DNA of 17,894 bases, taken from positions 1-17,894 of the forward strand of contig CAMWVO010000008.1 in assembly GCA_947177695.1 (NCBI GenBank), written 5' to 3'. The notes under the pieces were generated by a model. The model was not told the origin of the DNA. It was given only the letters and a program-made list of their open reading frames with translations, and made no database searches. Position 1 is the first letter of the stretch, and every line of letters starts with the position of its first letter. Shown one piece after another: positions 7,900-15,417 of this stretch. Source of the DNA: an uncultured Clostridia bacterium. GTDB taxonomy: Bacteria > Bacillota > Clostridia > Oscillospirales > Ruminococcaceae. The translations under genes and the position numbers were made by a program.

Positions 7900-7928
7900 T
7901 TGATTTTTTGCGGAAAATATGGTATAAT
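7900..7928 (+). promoter_or_regulatory. valS promoter
   Basis: TTGATT (7900-7905), 17-base spacer, TATAAT (7923-7928), with TGG directly before the -10 (extended -10). The expected start near 7935 leaves a leader of only about 32 bases before the valS ATG. Confidence 0.85.
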
Positions 7929-7966
7929 TACCATTATATTTATTTTATTTGAAAGGACAGGTTAAA

Positions 7967-10588
7967 ATGAAGAGAGAACTGCCGAAGCTCTACGACCCAA
8001 AGGAAGTAGAGGATAAAATATACAAGTTCTGGATGGACAACGATTGCTTCAAGGCAACGAGAGATCCCCAGAAAAAGCCCTACACTATTGTAATTCCCCC
8101 GCCAAACATCACGGGACAGCTCCACATGGGTCACGCCCTTGACGAGACCTTGCAGGATATTCTTATCCGCTGGAAAAGAATGTGCGGCTACTCCGCGTTG
8201 TGGCTTCCCGGTACAGACCACGCCGCACTTGCTACCGAGGTAAAAATCGTTGACGCAATGGCGAAAGAGGGTCTGACAAAGGAAAGTCTCGGACGTGAGA
8301 AATTCATGGAGCGTGCATGGGCTTGGAAAAAGCAGTACGGCGGCAGAATCGTTGAACAGCTTAAAAAGTTAGGCTCTTCCTGCGACTGGTCGAGAGAGCG
8401 CTTTACCATGGACGAGGGCTGCTCAAAGGCGGTCAAGGACGTATTTATAAAATATTACGAAAAGGGACTTATCTACCGCGGCGAGCGTATGATAAACTGG
8501 TGTCCCAGCTGCGAAACTGCGTTGTCCGACGCAGAGGTTATTTTTGAGGAGCAGGCGGGTCATTTCTGGCATATCCGCTATCCTTTCAAGGACGGCAGCG
8601 GCTATGTTGAGCTTGCAACAACACGTCCCGAAACATTGCTTGGCGATACTGCCGTTGCGGTAAATCCCAACGCCGCACGCTACAAGGATATTGTTGGAAA
8701 AATGCTTGTCCTGCCTTTGGTTGGACGTGAAATTCCCGTTGTTGCGGACGATTACGTTGAAACAGATTTCGGTACGGGCGTTGTAAAGATAACTCCCGCT
8801 CACGACCCTAACGACTTCGAGGTGGGCAAACGTCACAATCTGGAAGTTATCAACGTTATGACTGACGATGCAAAAATCGTTGACGATTACCCCAAATATG
8901 CGGGCATGGACAGATACGAGGCAAGAAAGGCTATTGTTGCCGACCTTGAAAAAGAGGGCTTCCTTATCAAGGTCGAGGAGCACGTTCACAACGTCGGCAC
9001 TTGTCAGAGATGTCACACCACCGTTGAGCCTAAGGTTTCCACACAGTGGTTCGTTAAGATGCAGGAGCTTGCAAAGCCCGCTATCGACGCTGTTAAAAAC
9101 GGCGAGACGAAATTCGTCCCCGAAAGATTTGATAAGATTTATTTCAACTGGCTTGAAAATATCCGCGACTGGTGCATTTCCCGCCAGATATGGTGGGGAC
9201 ACCGCATACCCGCATTTTACTGCGACGACTGCGGCGAGATGATAGTTACAAAGGAAGATTCGGTTAAGTGTCCTAAGTGCGGAAAGGAAATGCGTCAAGA
9301 CCCCGACACATTGGACACATGGTTCAGCTCCGCTTTGTGGCCTTTCTCCACACTGGGCTGGCCCGAGGAAACCGAGGACTTTAAGTATTTCTACCCCACA
9401 AACACACTTGTTACCGGCTACGATATCATCTTTTTCTGGGTAATCAGAATGATGTTCAGCGGTATTGAAAACACGGGCAAACCTCCCTTTGACACGGTTC
9501 TTATCCACGGACTGGTTCGCGACTCACAGGGACGGAAGATGTCCAAATCTCTCGGCAACGGTATCGACCCGCTGGAGGAAATTGAAAAATACGGTGCGGA
9601 CGCTCTCCGCTTCATGCTTGCAACGGGCAACTCCCCCGGAAACGATATGCGTTATATGGAGGAAAAAGTTAAGGCTTCCCGTAATTTTGCAAATAAGCTT
9701 TGGAACGCTTCCCGCTTTATAATGATGAACCTCCCTGACGATTTCAAGCTTAACGGTCTCCCCGCAAACCTCAACATTGAGGATAAATGGATAATCGGTA
9801 AGTTCAATACCCTTGCGAAAGAGGTCAACGAAAACCTTGAAGCTTTCGAGCTTGGCGTTGCAGTTGCAAAGCTTTACGACTTTATCTGGGACGTTTACTG
9901 CGACTGGTATATAGAGCTTACCAAGCCGAGAATTGCGGCGGGCGGCGAAACTGCCGAGACTGCGCAGGCTGTCCTTGTTTGGGTAATGCAGGGGATGCTG
10001 AAGCTTCTGCACCCCTTTATGCCGTTCGTTACGGAGGAAATCTGGTCTGCTGTTTCGGACAGCGAAGTACCTTGTATTCTGTCCGAGTTCCCACAGTATG
10101 ACGAGAAGCTGAATTTTGCTGACGAGGAAAAGCAGTTCGAGAAAATTATCGCGGCAATTCGCGGAATAAGAAACCGCCGTGCCGAGATGAACGTTCCCCC
10201 CTCAAAGAAAGCGGCTCTCCACATTGAAACTGCGGAGACGGAAATTTTTGAGCAGGGCAAGATGTTCTTTGAGAGACTTGCTTCGGCTTCCTCGGTGGAA
10301 ATTGCGGCAAAAATTGATATGCCTGACGCTGTAACTGTTGTTACGGACAGCGCAAGAATTTTCATTCCCATGGACGAGCTTGTTGACAAGGAAAAGGAGC
10401 TTGCGCGTCTCAACAAGGAAAAGGCGGCTGTTCAAAAGGATATTGACTTCTCCTCAAACAAGCTGAACAATCAGGGATTTGTTGCGAAAGCTCCCGCGCA
10501 GCAGATCGAAGCTGAAAAGGCTAAGCTTGCAAAGGCACAGGAGAAAATGGCGAAGATCGAGCAGTCCATTGCGGCTTTGCAGAAATAA
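7967..10588 (+). CDS. valS: Valine--tRNA ligase
   Basis: This class Ia synthetase charges tRNA-Val with valine in the cytoplasm. It is 873 residues, the usual length. The HIGH-type motif appears as HMGH (residues 53-56) in PPPNITGQLHMGH, and the KMSKS loop is at 524-528. The CP1 editing domain carries TTRPETLLGDT (218-228) and the downstream GTGVVKITPAHDPNDF block, so hydrolysis of mis-charged Thr-tRNA should be intact. A zinc-knuckle-like pair CDDC...CPKC precedes the KMSKS region. The C-terminus ends in the ValS-specific coiled-coil arm (about the last 65 residues, rich in Lys/Glu/Ala). ATG at 7967 follows GAAAGGA; an in-frame TTG at 7949 precedes that site and is rejected. The gene has its own promoter but no T-box leader. 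Confidence 0.98.
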   Translation: MKRELPKLYDPKEVEDKIYKFWMDNDCFKATRDPQKKPYTIVIPPPNITGQLHMGHALDETLQDILIRWKRMCGYSALWLPGTDHAALATEVKIVDAMAKEGLTKESLGREKFMERAWAWKKQYGGRIVEQLKKLGSSCDWSRERFTMDEGCSKAVKDVFIKYYEKGLIYRGERMINWCPSCETALSDAEVIFEEQAGHFWHIRYPFKDGSGYVELATTRPETLLGDTAVAVNPNAARYKDIVGKMLVLPLVGREIPVVADDYVETDFGTGVVKITPAHDPNDFEVGKRHNLEVINVMTDDAKIVDDYPKYAGMDRYEARKAIVADLEKEGFLIKVEEHVHNVGTCQRCHTTVEPKVSTQWFVKMQELAKPAIDAVKNGETKFVPERFDKIYFNWLENIRDWCISRQIWWGHRIPAFYCDDCGEMIVTKEDSVKCPKCGKEMRQDPDTLDTWFSSALWPFSTLGWPEETEDFKYFYPTNTLVTGYDIIFFWVIRMMFSGIENTGKPPFDTVLIHGLVRDSQGRKMSKSLGNGIDPLEEIEKYGADALRFMLATGNSPGNDMRYMEEKVKASRNFANKLWNASRFIMMNLPDDFKLNGLPANLNIEDKWIIGKFNTLAKEVNENLEAFELGVAVAKLYDFIWDVYCDWYIELTKPRIAAGGETAETAQAVLVWVMQGMLKLLHPFMPFVTEEIWSAVSDSEVPCILSEFPQYDEKLNFADEEKQFEKIIAAIRGIRNRRAEMNVPPSKKAALHIETAETEIFEQGKMFFERLASASSVEIAAKIDMPDAVTVVTDSARIFIPMDELVDKEKELARLNKEKAAVQKDIDFSSNKLNNQGFVAKAPAQQIEAEKAKLAKAQEKMAKIEQSIAALQK

Positions 10589-10596
10589 AATAATTA

Positions 10597-10717
10597 AAAT
10601 GCACATCGCTTAGACGAATGATGATACTAAAGCATCTTTCGTCTCGGCAGAGCAATTTACCTTTACCGCCAAATTACGGCGGCATGGGTAAAGGCTCAGC
10701 CTTTGCGGTGTGCATTT
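10597..10717 (+). repeat. 121-base palindromic multi-stem element (copy A of a dispersed family)
   Basis: The ends pair over 13 bases (10597-10609 with 10705-10717, one G-U pair). Inside are a hairpin GACGAA...TTCGTC extended by GATG/CATC (10613-10643), a stem CCTTTACC/GGTAAAGG (10660-10667 with 10687-10694) with CCGCC/GGCGG inside it, and the palindrome AAAGGCTCAGCCTTT (10690-10704). The last two stems share bases 10690-10694. The right-hand module from GGCGGCATGGG to the palindrome recurs twice at 12685-12868. It starts nine bases after the valS stop and ends 27 bases before the next gene. No T-tract makes it a classic terminator. It could be a structured RNA, a REP/MITE-like element or a processing site. 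Strand is arbitrary. Confidence 0.7.
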
Positions 10718-10744
10718 CTTAAAATATTTGAAAGGGGTACTGTC

Positions 10745-11701
10745 ATGCTTGAAATTACAAAGGACATGCTTGACCAAACAATTGAAACCGAAAGAAAAAA
10801 CAAGGCGGCTTCGGACAAAGCTGTTCAGATAACGGCGTATATAATGATAGCGGCGATCGGTGTGGAATTTGCCGTGCTTTTTATGTTATTGCGCAGCAGC
10901 TTTTGGTCTGCGCTTATTTATGTGGCAATTATATTAGCGGTGGATTTTGTAGTGTTTTTCGGAGTAACTATTCTGTTGAGCAAAAAATACATCAGCGGAT
11001 TTACCACGGAAAAATTCATACACGCATTTAAAAGGCAGAAATTCAATGAAACAGTTATGTCAGCGGATAACGATACAAAAATACGTCTTTATGAGGAAAG
11101 ATTTGCGGCGGATAAAGGCGGTGAAAAGATATTGTCTGTAAATTCGCTTATTTCGCTGTATCTTAATAATAATGAAATGGATGAATGGACGAAAAAGGCA
11201 GAAGCTCTTTTAAAGGAAATTGAGAATATCCCGCCGAAAAATTTTTTGCAGCGTTCATTAAAGGCATTAAGCTATTTTACCTTTTACAGCGTTTCAAACG
11301 ACGCTGAAAGCTATATCAAAGCGTTTCGGGAGAACGAAAAGGTCGTAGAGGAAATGTGGAATGATGCGCTTCCGATGAAGGTCTATGCATTAAAGCATAC
11401 TGTAATTATTCTTGCCTACAGCGGACAGTATGACAAGGCTATAGAGTACTATCTTAACATTATCGAATTTCAGGAAAAAGCGGGGGAGATAGACCCGTCA
11501 TGCGGGATAAACGAAGAGGGTAAAAAATCAGTCGGCATTGACCTTGCGGAGCTTTACTGCAAAAGCGGCAACAAGGAAAAGGCTGCGGAATATTTCCGTG
11601 AGGCAAAGGAGTTTTTTGCGGATACCAACATTCCATTTATCAGGCATGAGCTTGACAGAGTAGGAAAAATACTTGACGAGGCGGGCATCTGTTATTCATG
11701 A
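10745..11701 (+). CDS. Membrane protein with TPR-like repeats (function unknown)
   Basis: This encodes 318 residues. A short charged N-terminus is followed by two adjacent transmembrane helices (about residues 31-53 and 56-80), which form a hairpin in the membrane. A mostly helical cytoplasmic domain follows. Its C-terminal part shows TPR-like helix pairs, 'AYSGQYDKAIEYYLNIIEFQ' and 'AELYCKSGNKEKAAEYFREA', which are protein-interaction repeats. The ATG at 10745 is chosen because GAAAGGGG lies seven to eight bases upstream; the longer frame would begin inside the repeat element. No promoter is evident between it and valS, so it may be read through from valS across the element. A shared terminator stem closes it at 11710-11745. 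The partner and role cannot be named. Confidence 0.85.
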   Translation: MLEITKDMLDQTIETERKNKAASDKAVQITAYIMIAAIGVEFAVLFMLLRSSFWSALIYVAIILAVDFVVFFGVTILLSKKYISGFTTEKFIHAFKRQKFNETVMSADNDTKIRLYEERFAADKGGEKILSVNSLISLYLNNNEMDEWTKKAEALLKEIENIPPKNFLQRSLKALSYFTFYSVSNDAESYIKAFRENEKVVEEMWNDALPMKVYALKHTVIILAYSGQYDKAIEYYLNIIEFQEKAGEIDPSCGINEEGKKSVGIDLAELYCKSGNKEKAAEYFREAKEFFADTNIPFIRHELDRVGKILDEAGICYS

Positions 11702-11709
11702 TTAATACA

Positions 11710-11745
11710 AAGCGGAACACCCCGAATGATCGGAGCGTTCCGCTT
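11710..11745 (+). terminator. Terminator between convergent genes
   Basis: A 9-bp stem AAGCGGAAC/GTTCCGCTT with an inner CCGA/TCGG stem is followed on the plus strand by ATTTATATTTTTT. It stops transcription from the TPR-like gene and may act weakly on the other strand. It overlaps the last two bases of the WYL regulator's stop codon. Confidence 0.75.
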
Positions 11746-12649
11746 ATTTATATTTTTTCAGCATTTTTTCCAGCAGCTCCGAAAATTCCTTTCGGTACTC
11801 TTCGGGAGCGATTATTTCCGCCGCGTCCCGAAAGCCTGCGATATAGGAGTAAAACGACGGGACGTCCGACCATGTAAAGTCAAGGGTAATGCTTCCGTCT
11901 TTGTCCTCGGTGAGATATTCCGCGCCGAACTCGTCCACAAGCCGCCACTTTACGGAGCTGTCAAACCTGACCCTGACCGCGATCTCTCCCTTTGTGTGCC
12001 TCAGTTTGTCGCAGCTGTAATTGGGTATCTCCCGCGGAGTAAATTCCTCCCCGACTGTAAGGTCGGTCATACGCGTCAGCTTGAACATTCGGTAATCGTT
12101 CCGCTTTGTGCAGAAGCCCCACACATACCAGCTCGCCCACTGGAAAACCAGTCGGTACGGTTCTATTTCCCGCCGCTCGGTGCGTTCGGGAGAATAGTAC
12201 ATGAACGAGATTTTTTCATTGCTTTCTATAGCCTGCTTTATCGTCTCCAGCTTGGGGGACACCGCGTTCTTGTCCCATGAGGACAAATCGACTATAATGC
12301 TGTTTCCCGCGCCCACCGTGCCCACAGTATTTTCCGCGTCAAGCTTGTCCATAAGACGGCGGTAACGGCTGCTTTCGCTTACGCTGTCAAGACCCTGCAA
12401 GCCCGTCAGTATGGCTTTCATGTCCTCAACGGAAAGCAGAGTGCGGTCGAGCTTGAAGCCGTCCATAACGGAAATGCCGCCGCCCCGTCCCTGAGAAGAG
12501 GAAACGGGAATGCCCGCTTTGCATAAGTCCTCGATATCGCGGACAATGGTTCGGCGGGACACCTCAAATTTTTCCGCAAGCTCCGCGGCTGTAACCTTGT
12601 CCCTTTGCAAAAGTATGGAAAGTATACCTATAAGACGGTCAATTTTCAT
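11744..12649 (-). CDS. WYL domain-containing HTH transcriptional regulator
   Basis: This 301-residue regulator has three parts typical of the YafY/PafBC-like family. Residues about 5-58 form a DeoR/HTH_11-type winged helix (LIGILSILLQRDKVTAAELA, then VSRRTIVRDIEDL as recognition helix). A middle linker follows. A WYL domain (about 135-215) contains 'YYSPERTERREIEPYRLVF' and the WYV of 'ASWYVWGF' in place of the namesake WYL. The C-terminal WCX-like extension runs to the end. WYL domains sense ligands such as nucleic acids or nucleotides and often govern stress, defence or accessory genes. Start ATG at 12649 follows AAAGGA by about ten bases. It lies downstream of the small lipoprotein on the same strand, separated by two repeat units. 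No clear own promoter was found. The target is unknown. Confidence 0.93.
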   Translation of the reverse strand: MKIDRLIGILSILLQRDKVTAAELAEKFEVSRRTIVRDIEDLCKAGIPVSSSQGRGGGISVMDGFKLDRTLLSVEDMKAILTGLQGLDSVSESSRYRRLMDKLDAENTVGTVGAGNSIIVDLSSWDKNAVSPKLETIKQAIESNEKISFMYYSPERTERREIEPYRLVFQWASWYVWGFCTKRNDYRMFKLTRMTDLTVGEEFTPREIPNYSCDKLRHTKGEIAVRVRFDSSVKWRLVDEFGAEYLTEDKDGSITLDFTWSDVPSFYSYIAGFRDAAEIIAPEEYRKEFSELLEKMLKKYK

Positions 12650-12684
12650 ATCGCCGCAGTCCTTTCAAAAAAATTGCCGCATCA

Positions 12685-12776
12685 TGCAATCCTTATGCCA
12701 AAACGATTTCCTGTCTCGGGAGGACAGTATGGTTACTTGCTATAGACAGCGGCGTGGGTAAAGGCTCAGCCTTTCG
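12685..12776 (+). repeat. 92-base repeat unit B1
   Basis: This is the first of two head-to-tail units. It contains a hairpin CTGTC...GACAG, a TTACTTGC...GCGG...GGTAA stem and the palindrome AAAGGCTCAGCCTTT. It differs from unit B2 at nine of the first 90 bases, all transitions. The last about 25 bases match the 3' module of the element at 10597-10717. Strand is arbitrary. Confidence 0.85.
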
Positions 12777-12868
12777 TGCAATCTTTATATCAAAACGATT
12801 TCTTGTCTCGGGAAGACAGTGTGGTTACTTGCTATAGATGGCGGCATGGGTAAAGGCTCAGCCTTTGT
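12777..12868 (+). repeat. 92-base repeat unit B2
   Basis: This is the second tandem unit, directly abutting B1. Its 3' module (GGCGGCATGGGTAAAGG plus palindrome) matches the element at 10597-10717 even more closely than B1 does. Its right end covers the last codons and the stop of the lipoprotein gene on the minus strand. Together the two units fill most of the gap between that gene and the WYL regulator. No other feature was seen there. Confidence 0.85.
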
Positions 12869-13538
12869 GCCAGACGACCTTTTCTCCGAGAAGTTCGTCA
12901 AGCCATGCCTCAAATTCCTCTTGTGAGACTTCTTTTCCCTCTGCTGCGCAATACCCCCAATCGGTATATCCTAAAAGCTCGGTCGAAAAGACACCGTCTG
13001 AAAAATGCAGACGTTCATAATAGGAAGTTGCCGCTCCGCCCGAACCTAAGAAAACACCGTTTTCGCGAAGATCCTCAAACCAGCGGATCGGCATATGTAC
13101 TCCGTAAAAGCTGTCCCCGTCCTTGCAGAGCAGACAGTAAAACCCTGCGGGGTGGTCGAGCAGCACCGCAATATCCGTCTGACCGTCCCCGGTAACGTCG
13201 CAGAACGCAAGGGACTGCACAGGCGTGTCCGAAGAATAGTCGGGGTCTATATCGTGAAGAATGTCCGCAAGGCTTTTTTCCTCGGAAGCCTCCGCCGATT
13301 CTCCGCTGTATGGCATATGCGCCGCCATAAAGGTTTTCCCATCCGTCAGCACGGGCATAAAGTCTGACAGGACTTGCTTTTCTTCGGCGTTCAGCTCGTC
13401 CCCGAAGCCAAAATATTCTGCGTTTTCATTTCCCGAAGCGTACTCGGTCCCCGAGAAAGTCTCATCGGAAACGCCGGTTTGACCTTGACATCCGGCAAGC
13501 ATACACATCGAAAGCAAAATAACGGCAAATTTTTTCAT
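12858..13538 (-). CDS. Small lipoprotein with VCBS/FG-GAP-like motif (function unknown)
   Basis: This encodes 226 residues. The signal peptide ends in a textbook lipobox, LAGC (lipid Cys at residue 17), so it is anchored outside the membrane. The mature chain has an acidic linker, then DVTGDGQTDIAVLL (residues 114-127). That matches the Asp-rich loop of VCBS/FG-GAP-like repeats that bind calcium, here as a single copy. The remainder ('GVFLGSGGAATSYYERLHF') looks beta-rich. The ATG at 13538 follows GGAGG by seven bases, and the promoter at 13573-13601 is properly placed. The final residues HKG and the TGA stop are read from the repeat unit B2, so the element has set the C-terminus. It may be co-transcribed with the WYL regulator downstream. 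Confidence 0.85.
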   Translation of the reverse strand: MKKFAVILLSMCMLAGCQGQTGVSDETFSGTEYASGNENAEYFGFGDELNAEEKQVLSDFMPVLTDGKTFMAAHMPYSGESAEASEEKSLADILHDIDPDYSSDTPVQSLAFCDVTGDGQTDIAVLLDHPAGFYCLLCKDGDSFYGVHMPIRWFEDLRENGVFLGSGGAATSYYERLHFSDGVFSTELLGYTDWGYCAAEGKEVSQEEFEAWLDELLGEKVVWHKG

Positions 13539-13572
13539 AAACTTACCTCCGGCATAATTCTTTCTTTGATTT

Positions 13573-13601
13573 ATTATATCACACCTTATGGGGAAATGCA
13601 A
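13573..13601 (-). promoter_or_regulatory. Promoter of the small lipoprotein gene
   Basis: On the minus strand this is TTGCAT (13601-13596), a 17-base spacer and TATAAT (13578-13573), with TG one base upstream of the -10 (extended -10). It starts just after the ptsI terminator. Confidence 0.8.
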
Positions 13602-13624
13602 CAAATCCGCTTCCGCCGAAAATC

Positions 13625-13675
13625 AAAAAAGCATTAGGGGTATGCCGCAGTTTTCCGCGGACATACCCCTAATGC
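13625..13675 (-). terminator. Intrinsic terminator of the fructose PTS operon
   Basis: A perfect 14-bp stem (13631-13644 with 13662-13675) has a 17-base loop that can pair further (CCGC/GCGG). On the minus strand it is followed by six T (13630-13625). It lies eight bases after the ptsI stop. Confidence 0.95.
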
Positions 13676-13683
13676 TGTCTTTA

Positions 13684-15321
13684 TTAATTTTTGGACAGGT
13701 CAATATTCCTAACAGCGTCCCTTACTTTCAGTACGAATGTGGGGGACACCGAAAGCTCGTCAATTCCCATTCGCAGGAAGGTTTCAGTAAGCGTGGTATC
13801 CGCCGCAAGCTCGCCGCATATTCCTATCCATGCGCCGTGCTTGTGAGCGTTTTCCGCGCTCATTCTGATAAGCTCCAGAATTGCCTCGTGGTGAGTGTCA
13901 ACAAACTGCTCAATGTCGGGATTTTGTCTGTCGCAGGCAAGCGTGTACTGTGTAAGGTCGTTTGTACCTACGCTGAAAAAGTCCACCATCTGGGCAAGCT
14001 TGCCGCTGATTATTGCCGCCGCAGGGGTCTCTATCATAATGCCCAGCTCAACGCTTTCGGAGTATTCAACGGACTGCGCTTTAAGCTCCGCTTTGACTTC
14101 ATCGCATATTGCAAGAATTTTTTCAAGCTCGGAAACGCTTGTTATCATAGGGAACATTATTCCAAGATGTCCGTAAACCGAGGCACGGTACAATGCTCTT
14201 AACTGGGTCTTGAAAATTTCGGGACGGGTCAGGCAAATTCTTATTGCACGGTATCCGAGAGCGGGATTTTCCTCTTTTTTCAGGTTGAAATAATCCACCT
14301 GCTTATCCGCGCCGATGTCGAGAGTACGGATAATGACCTTTTTCCCCGCCATGCTTTCAAGCACCTTTTTGTACGCCGCAAACTGCTGCTCCTCGGTGGG
14401 ATAGTCGGAGCTTTCAAGGTACAGAAATTCGCTGCGGAAAAGTCCGATACCGCCTGCGTCGTTGAGCAGTACCGCGCCGATGTTGTCAACGCTGCCGATG
14501 TTGGCGTAAATGTTTATCTTCCTGCCGTCGACAGTAACATTCTCCTTGCCTTTAAGCTCCTGTAAAAGGCGCTTTTTATTTTCGTCCTCGGACTGTTTTT
14601 TCAGAAGTCTTTCGCGGGTCCCGCTGTCGGGACTTACGAAAATTTCTCCCGTAAAGCCGTCAACGATAGCTTCGTCGCCGTCCTTGATCTTGGACAGAAA
14701 TTCGTCCCCCGCGCCGATTCTTGCGGGAATATTCATATTTCTTGCCAGAATTGCCGTGTGGGAATTTGACGAGCCGTGCGCCGTTACGAACGCTAAAACC
14801 TTGTCCTTGTCAAGAGCGACGGTCTCGCTGGGAGCAAGGTCGGAAGCGCAGATTATCACCTTTTCGTCCGAGGAATTTCCCTTTGAAATTTCTCCCGTCA
14901 GGTTGCCGATAATTCTGTTTGAAATGTCGCGGACGTCCGCTGCGCGCGCTTTCATGTAAGCGTCGTCCATGTTGGAAAACATCTCCGCAAAATTGTCCGC
15001 TGTTACCGCAACGGCATACTCCGCGTTTACGTTCTGGGTCTCGATTATGTCGTTTATGGAGTCGTTGTAGTCTTCGTCGTCAAGCATCATCTGATGTATC
15101 TCAAAAATGGCGGCGTTGGCTTCGCCCACCTCTTTCAGAGCCTTTTGATAGATCTCGCCCAGCTGTTCTATAGAAGCGTTTTTCGCCTCCTCATAGCGGC
15201 GTTTTTCATTTTCGGTATCATCAACGTGTACGCGCTTGACTTCCGCGTCCTGCTTTTTAAAGACGGAAATTTTTCCTACAGCGATAGCTCCGTAAACGCC
15301 TTTTCCCGTATATTTATCCAT
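13684..15321 (-). CDS. ptsI: Phosphoenolpyruvate--protein phosphotransferase (PTS enzyme I)
   Basis: EI takes phosphate from PEP onto a histidine and passes it to HPr, the first step of all PTS uptake. The 545-residue protein has the normal domain order. The HPr-binding N-terminal helical domain comes first, and the swivelling phospho-His domain has DLAPSETVAL and the active site HGSSNSHTAILARN (His188). The PEP-binding barrel has GIGLFRSEFLY, ETPAAA, GTNDLTQYTLACDR, the catalytic Cys of GICGELAAD and DELSVSP. The active-site segment has Gly-Ser where many EIs have Gly-Gly; the essential residues remain. ATG at 15321 follows GGAGG by eight bases. It is the last gene of the operon, 96 bases after ptsH with a stable stem-loop in between, and ends at a strong terminator. 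Confidence 0.97.
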   Translation of the reverse strand: MDKYTGKGVYGAIAVGKISVFKKQDAEVKRVHVDDTENEKRRYEEAKNASIEQLGEIYQKALKEVGEANAAIFEIHQMMLDDEDYNDSINDIIETQNVNAEYAVAVTADNFAEMFSNMDDAYMKARAADVRDISNRIIGNLTGEISKGNSSDEKVIICASDLAPSETVALDKDKVLAFVTAHGSSNSHTAILARNMNIPARIGAGDEFLSKIKDGDEAIVDGFTGEIFVSPDSGTRERLLKKQSEDENKKRLLQELKGKENVTVDGRKINIYANIGSVDNIGAVLLNDAGGIGLFRSEFLYLESSDYPTEEQQFAAYKKVLESMAGKKVIIRTLDIGADKQVDYFNLKKEENPALGYRAIRICLTRPEIFKTQLRALYRASVYGHLGIMFPMITSVSELEKILAICDEVKAELKAQSVEYSESVELGIMIETPAAAIISGKLAQMVDFFSVGTNDLTQYTLACDRQNPDIEQFVDTHHEAILELIRMSAENAHKHGAWIGICGELAADTTLTETFLRMGIDELSVSPTFVLKVRDAVRNIDLSKN

Positions 15322-15352
15322 ACTGCACACCTCCGTATTTTTATGTATTTTT

Positions 15353-15389
15353 ACATTTAAGGCGGAGAAAAACTCCGCCTTTCAAATGT
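15353..15389 (-). other. Stable stem-loop in the ptsH-ptsI spacer
   Basis: A 9-bp stem AAGGCGGAG/CTCCGCCTT (15359-15367 with 15373-15381) around five bases is extended by ACATTT/AAATGT (15353-15358 with 15384-15389) past a two-base bulge. Neither strand has a T-run after it, so it does not look like an ordinary terminator. It may tune ptsI expression or protect the upstream message end. Confidence 0.6.
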
Positions 15390-15417
15390 TCAGCTTTTAG
15401 ATATGCGGCTTCCCCGC

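Noticed and set aside
7886..7966. T-box riboswitch before valS
   Set aside because: The space between promoter and ATG is too short, and no specifier stem or antiterminator with a T-box sequence is seen.
8423..9508. 361-codon open frame on the minus strand
   Set aside because: It lies wholly inside valS, which has all family motifs; the antisense frame has no start signal or recognisable motif.
10597..10717. Element A as a simple intrinsic terminator of valS
   Set aside because: The closing stem lacks a T-run on the plus strand and the internal architecture is too complex. A terminating effect cannot be excluded, but the sequence does not show it.
11726..12280. 184-codon plus-strand open frame
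   Set aside because: It is antisense to the WYL regulator and starts within the terminator region; no ribosome binding site or motif.
12510..12761. Plus-strand open frame crossing the WYL start and repeat B1
   Set aside because: It is antisense to the WYL gene and then reads repeat DNA; no ribosome binding site, and composition unlike a protein.
12685..12868. Possible CRISPR array
   Set aside because: There are only two long units of 92 bases, directly abutting, with no unique spacers and no cas genes nearby.
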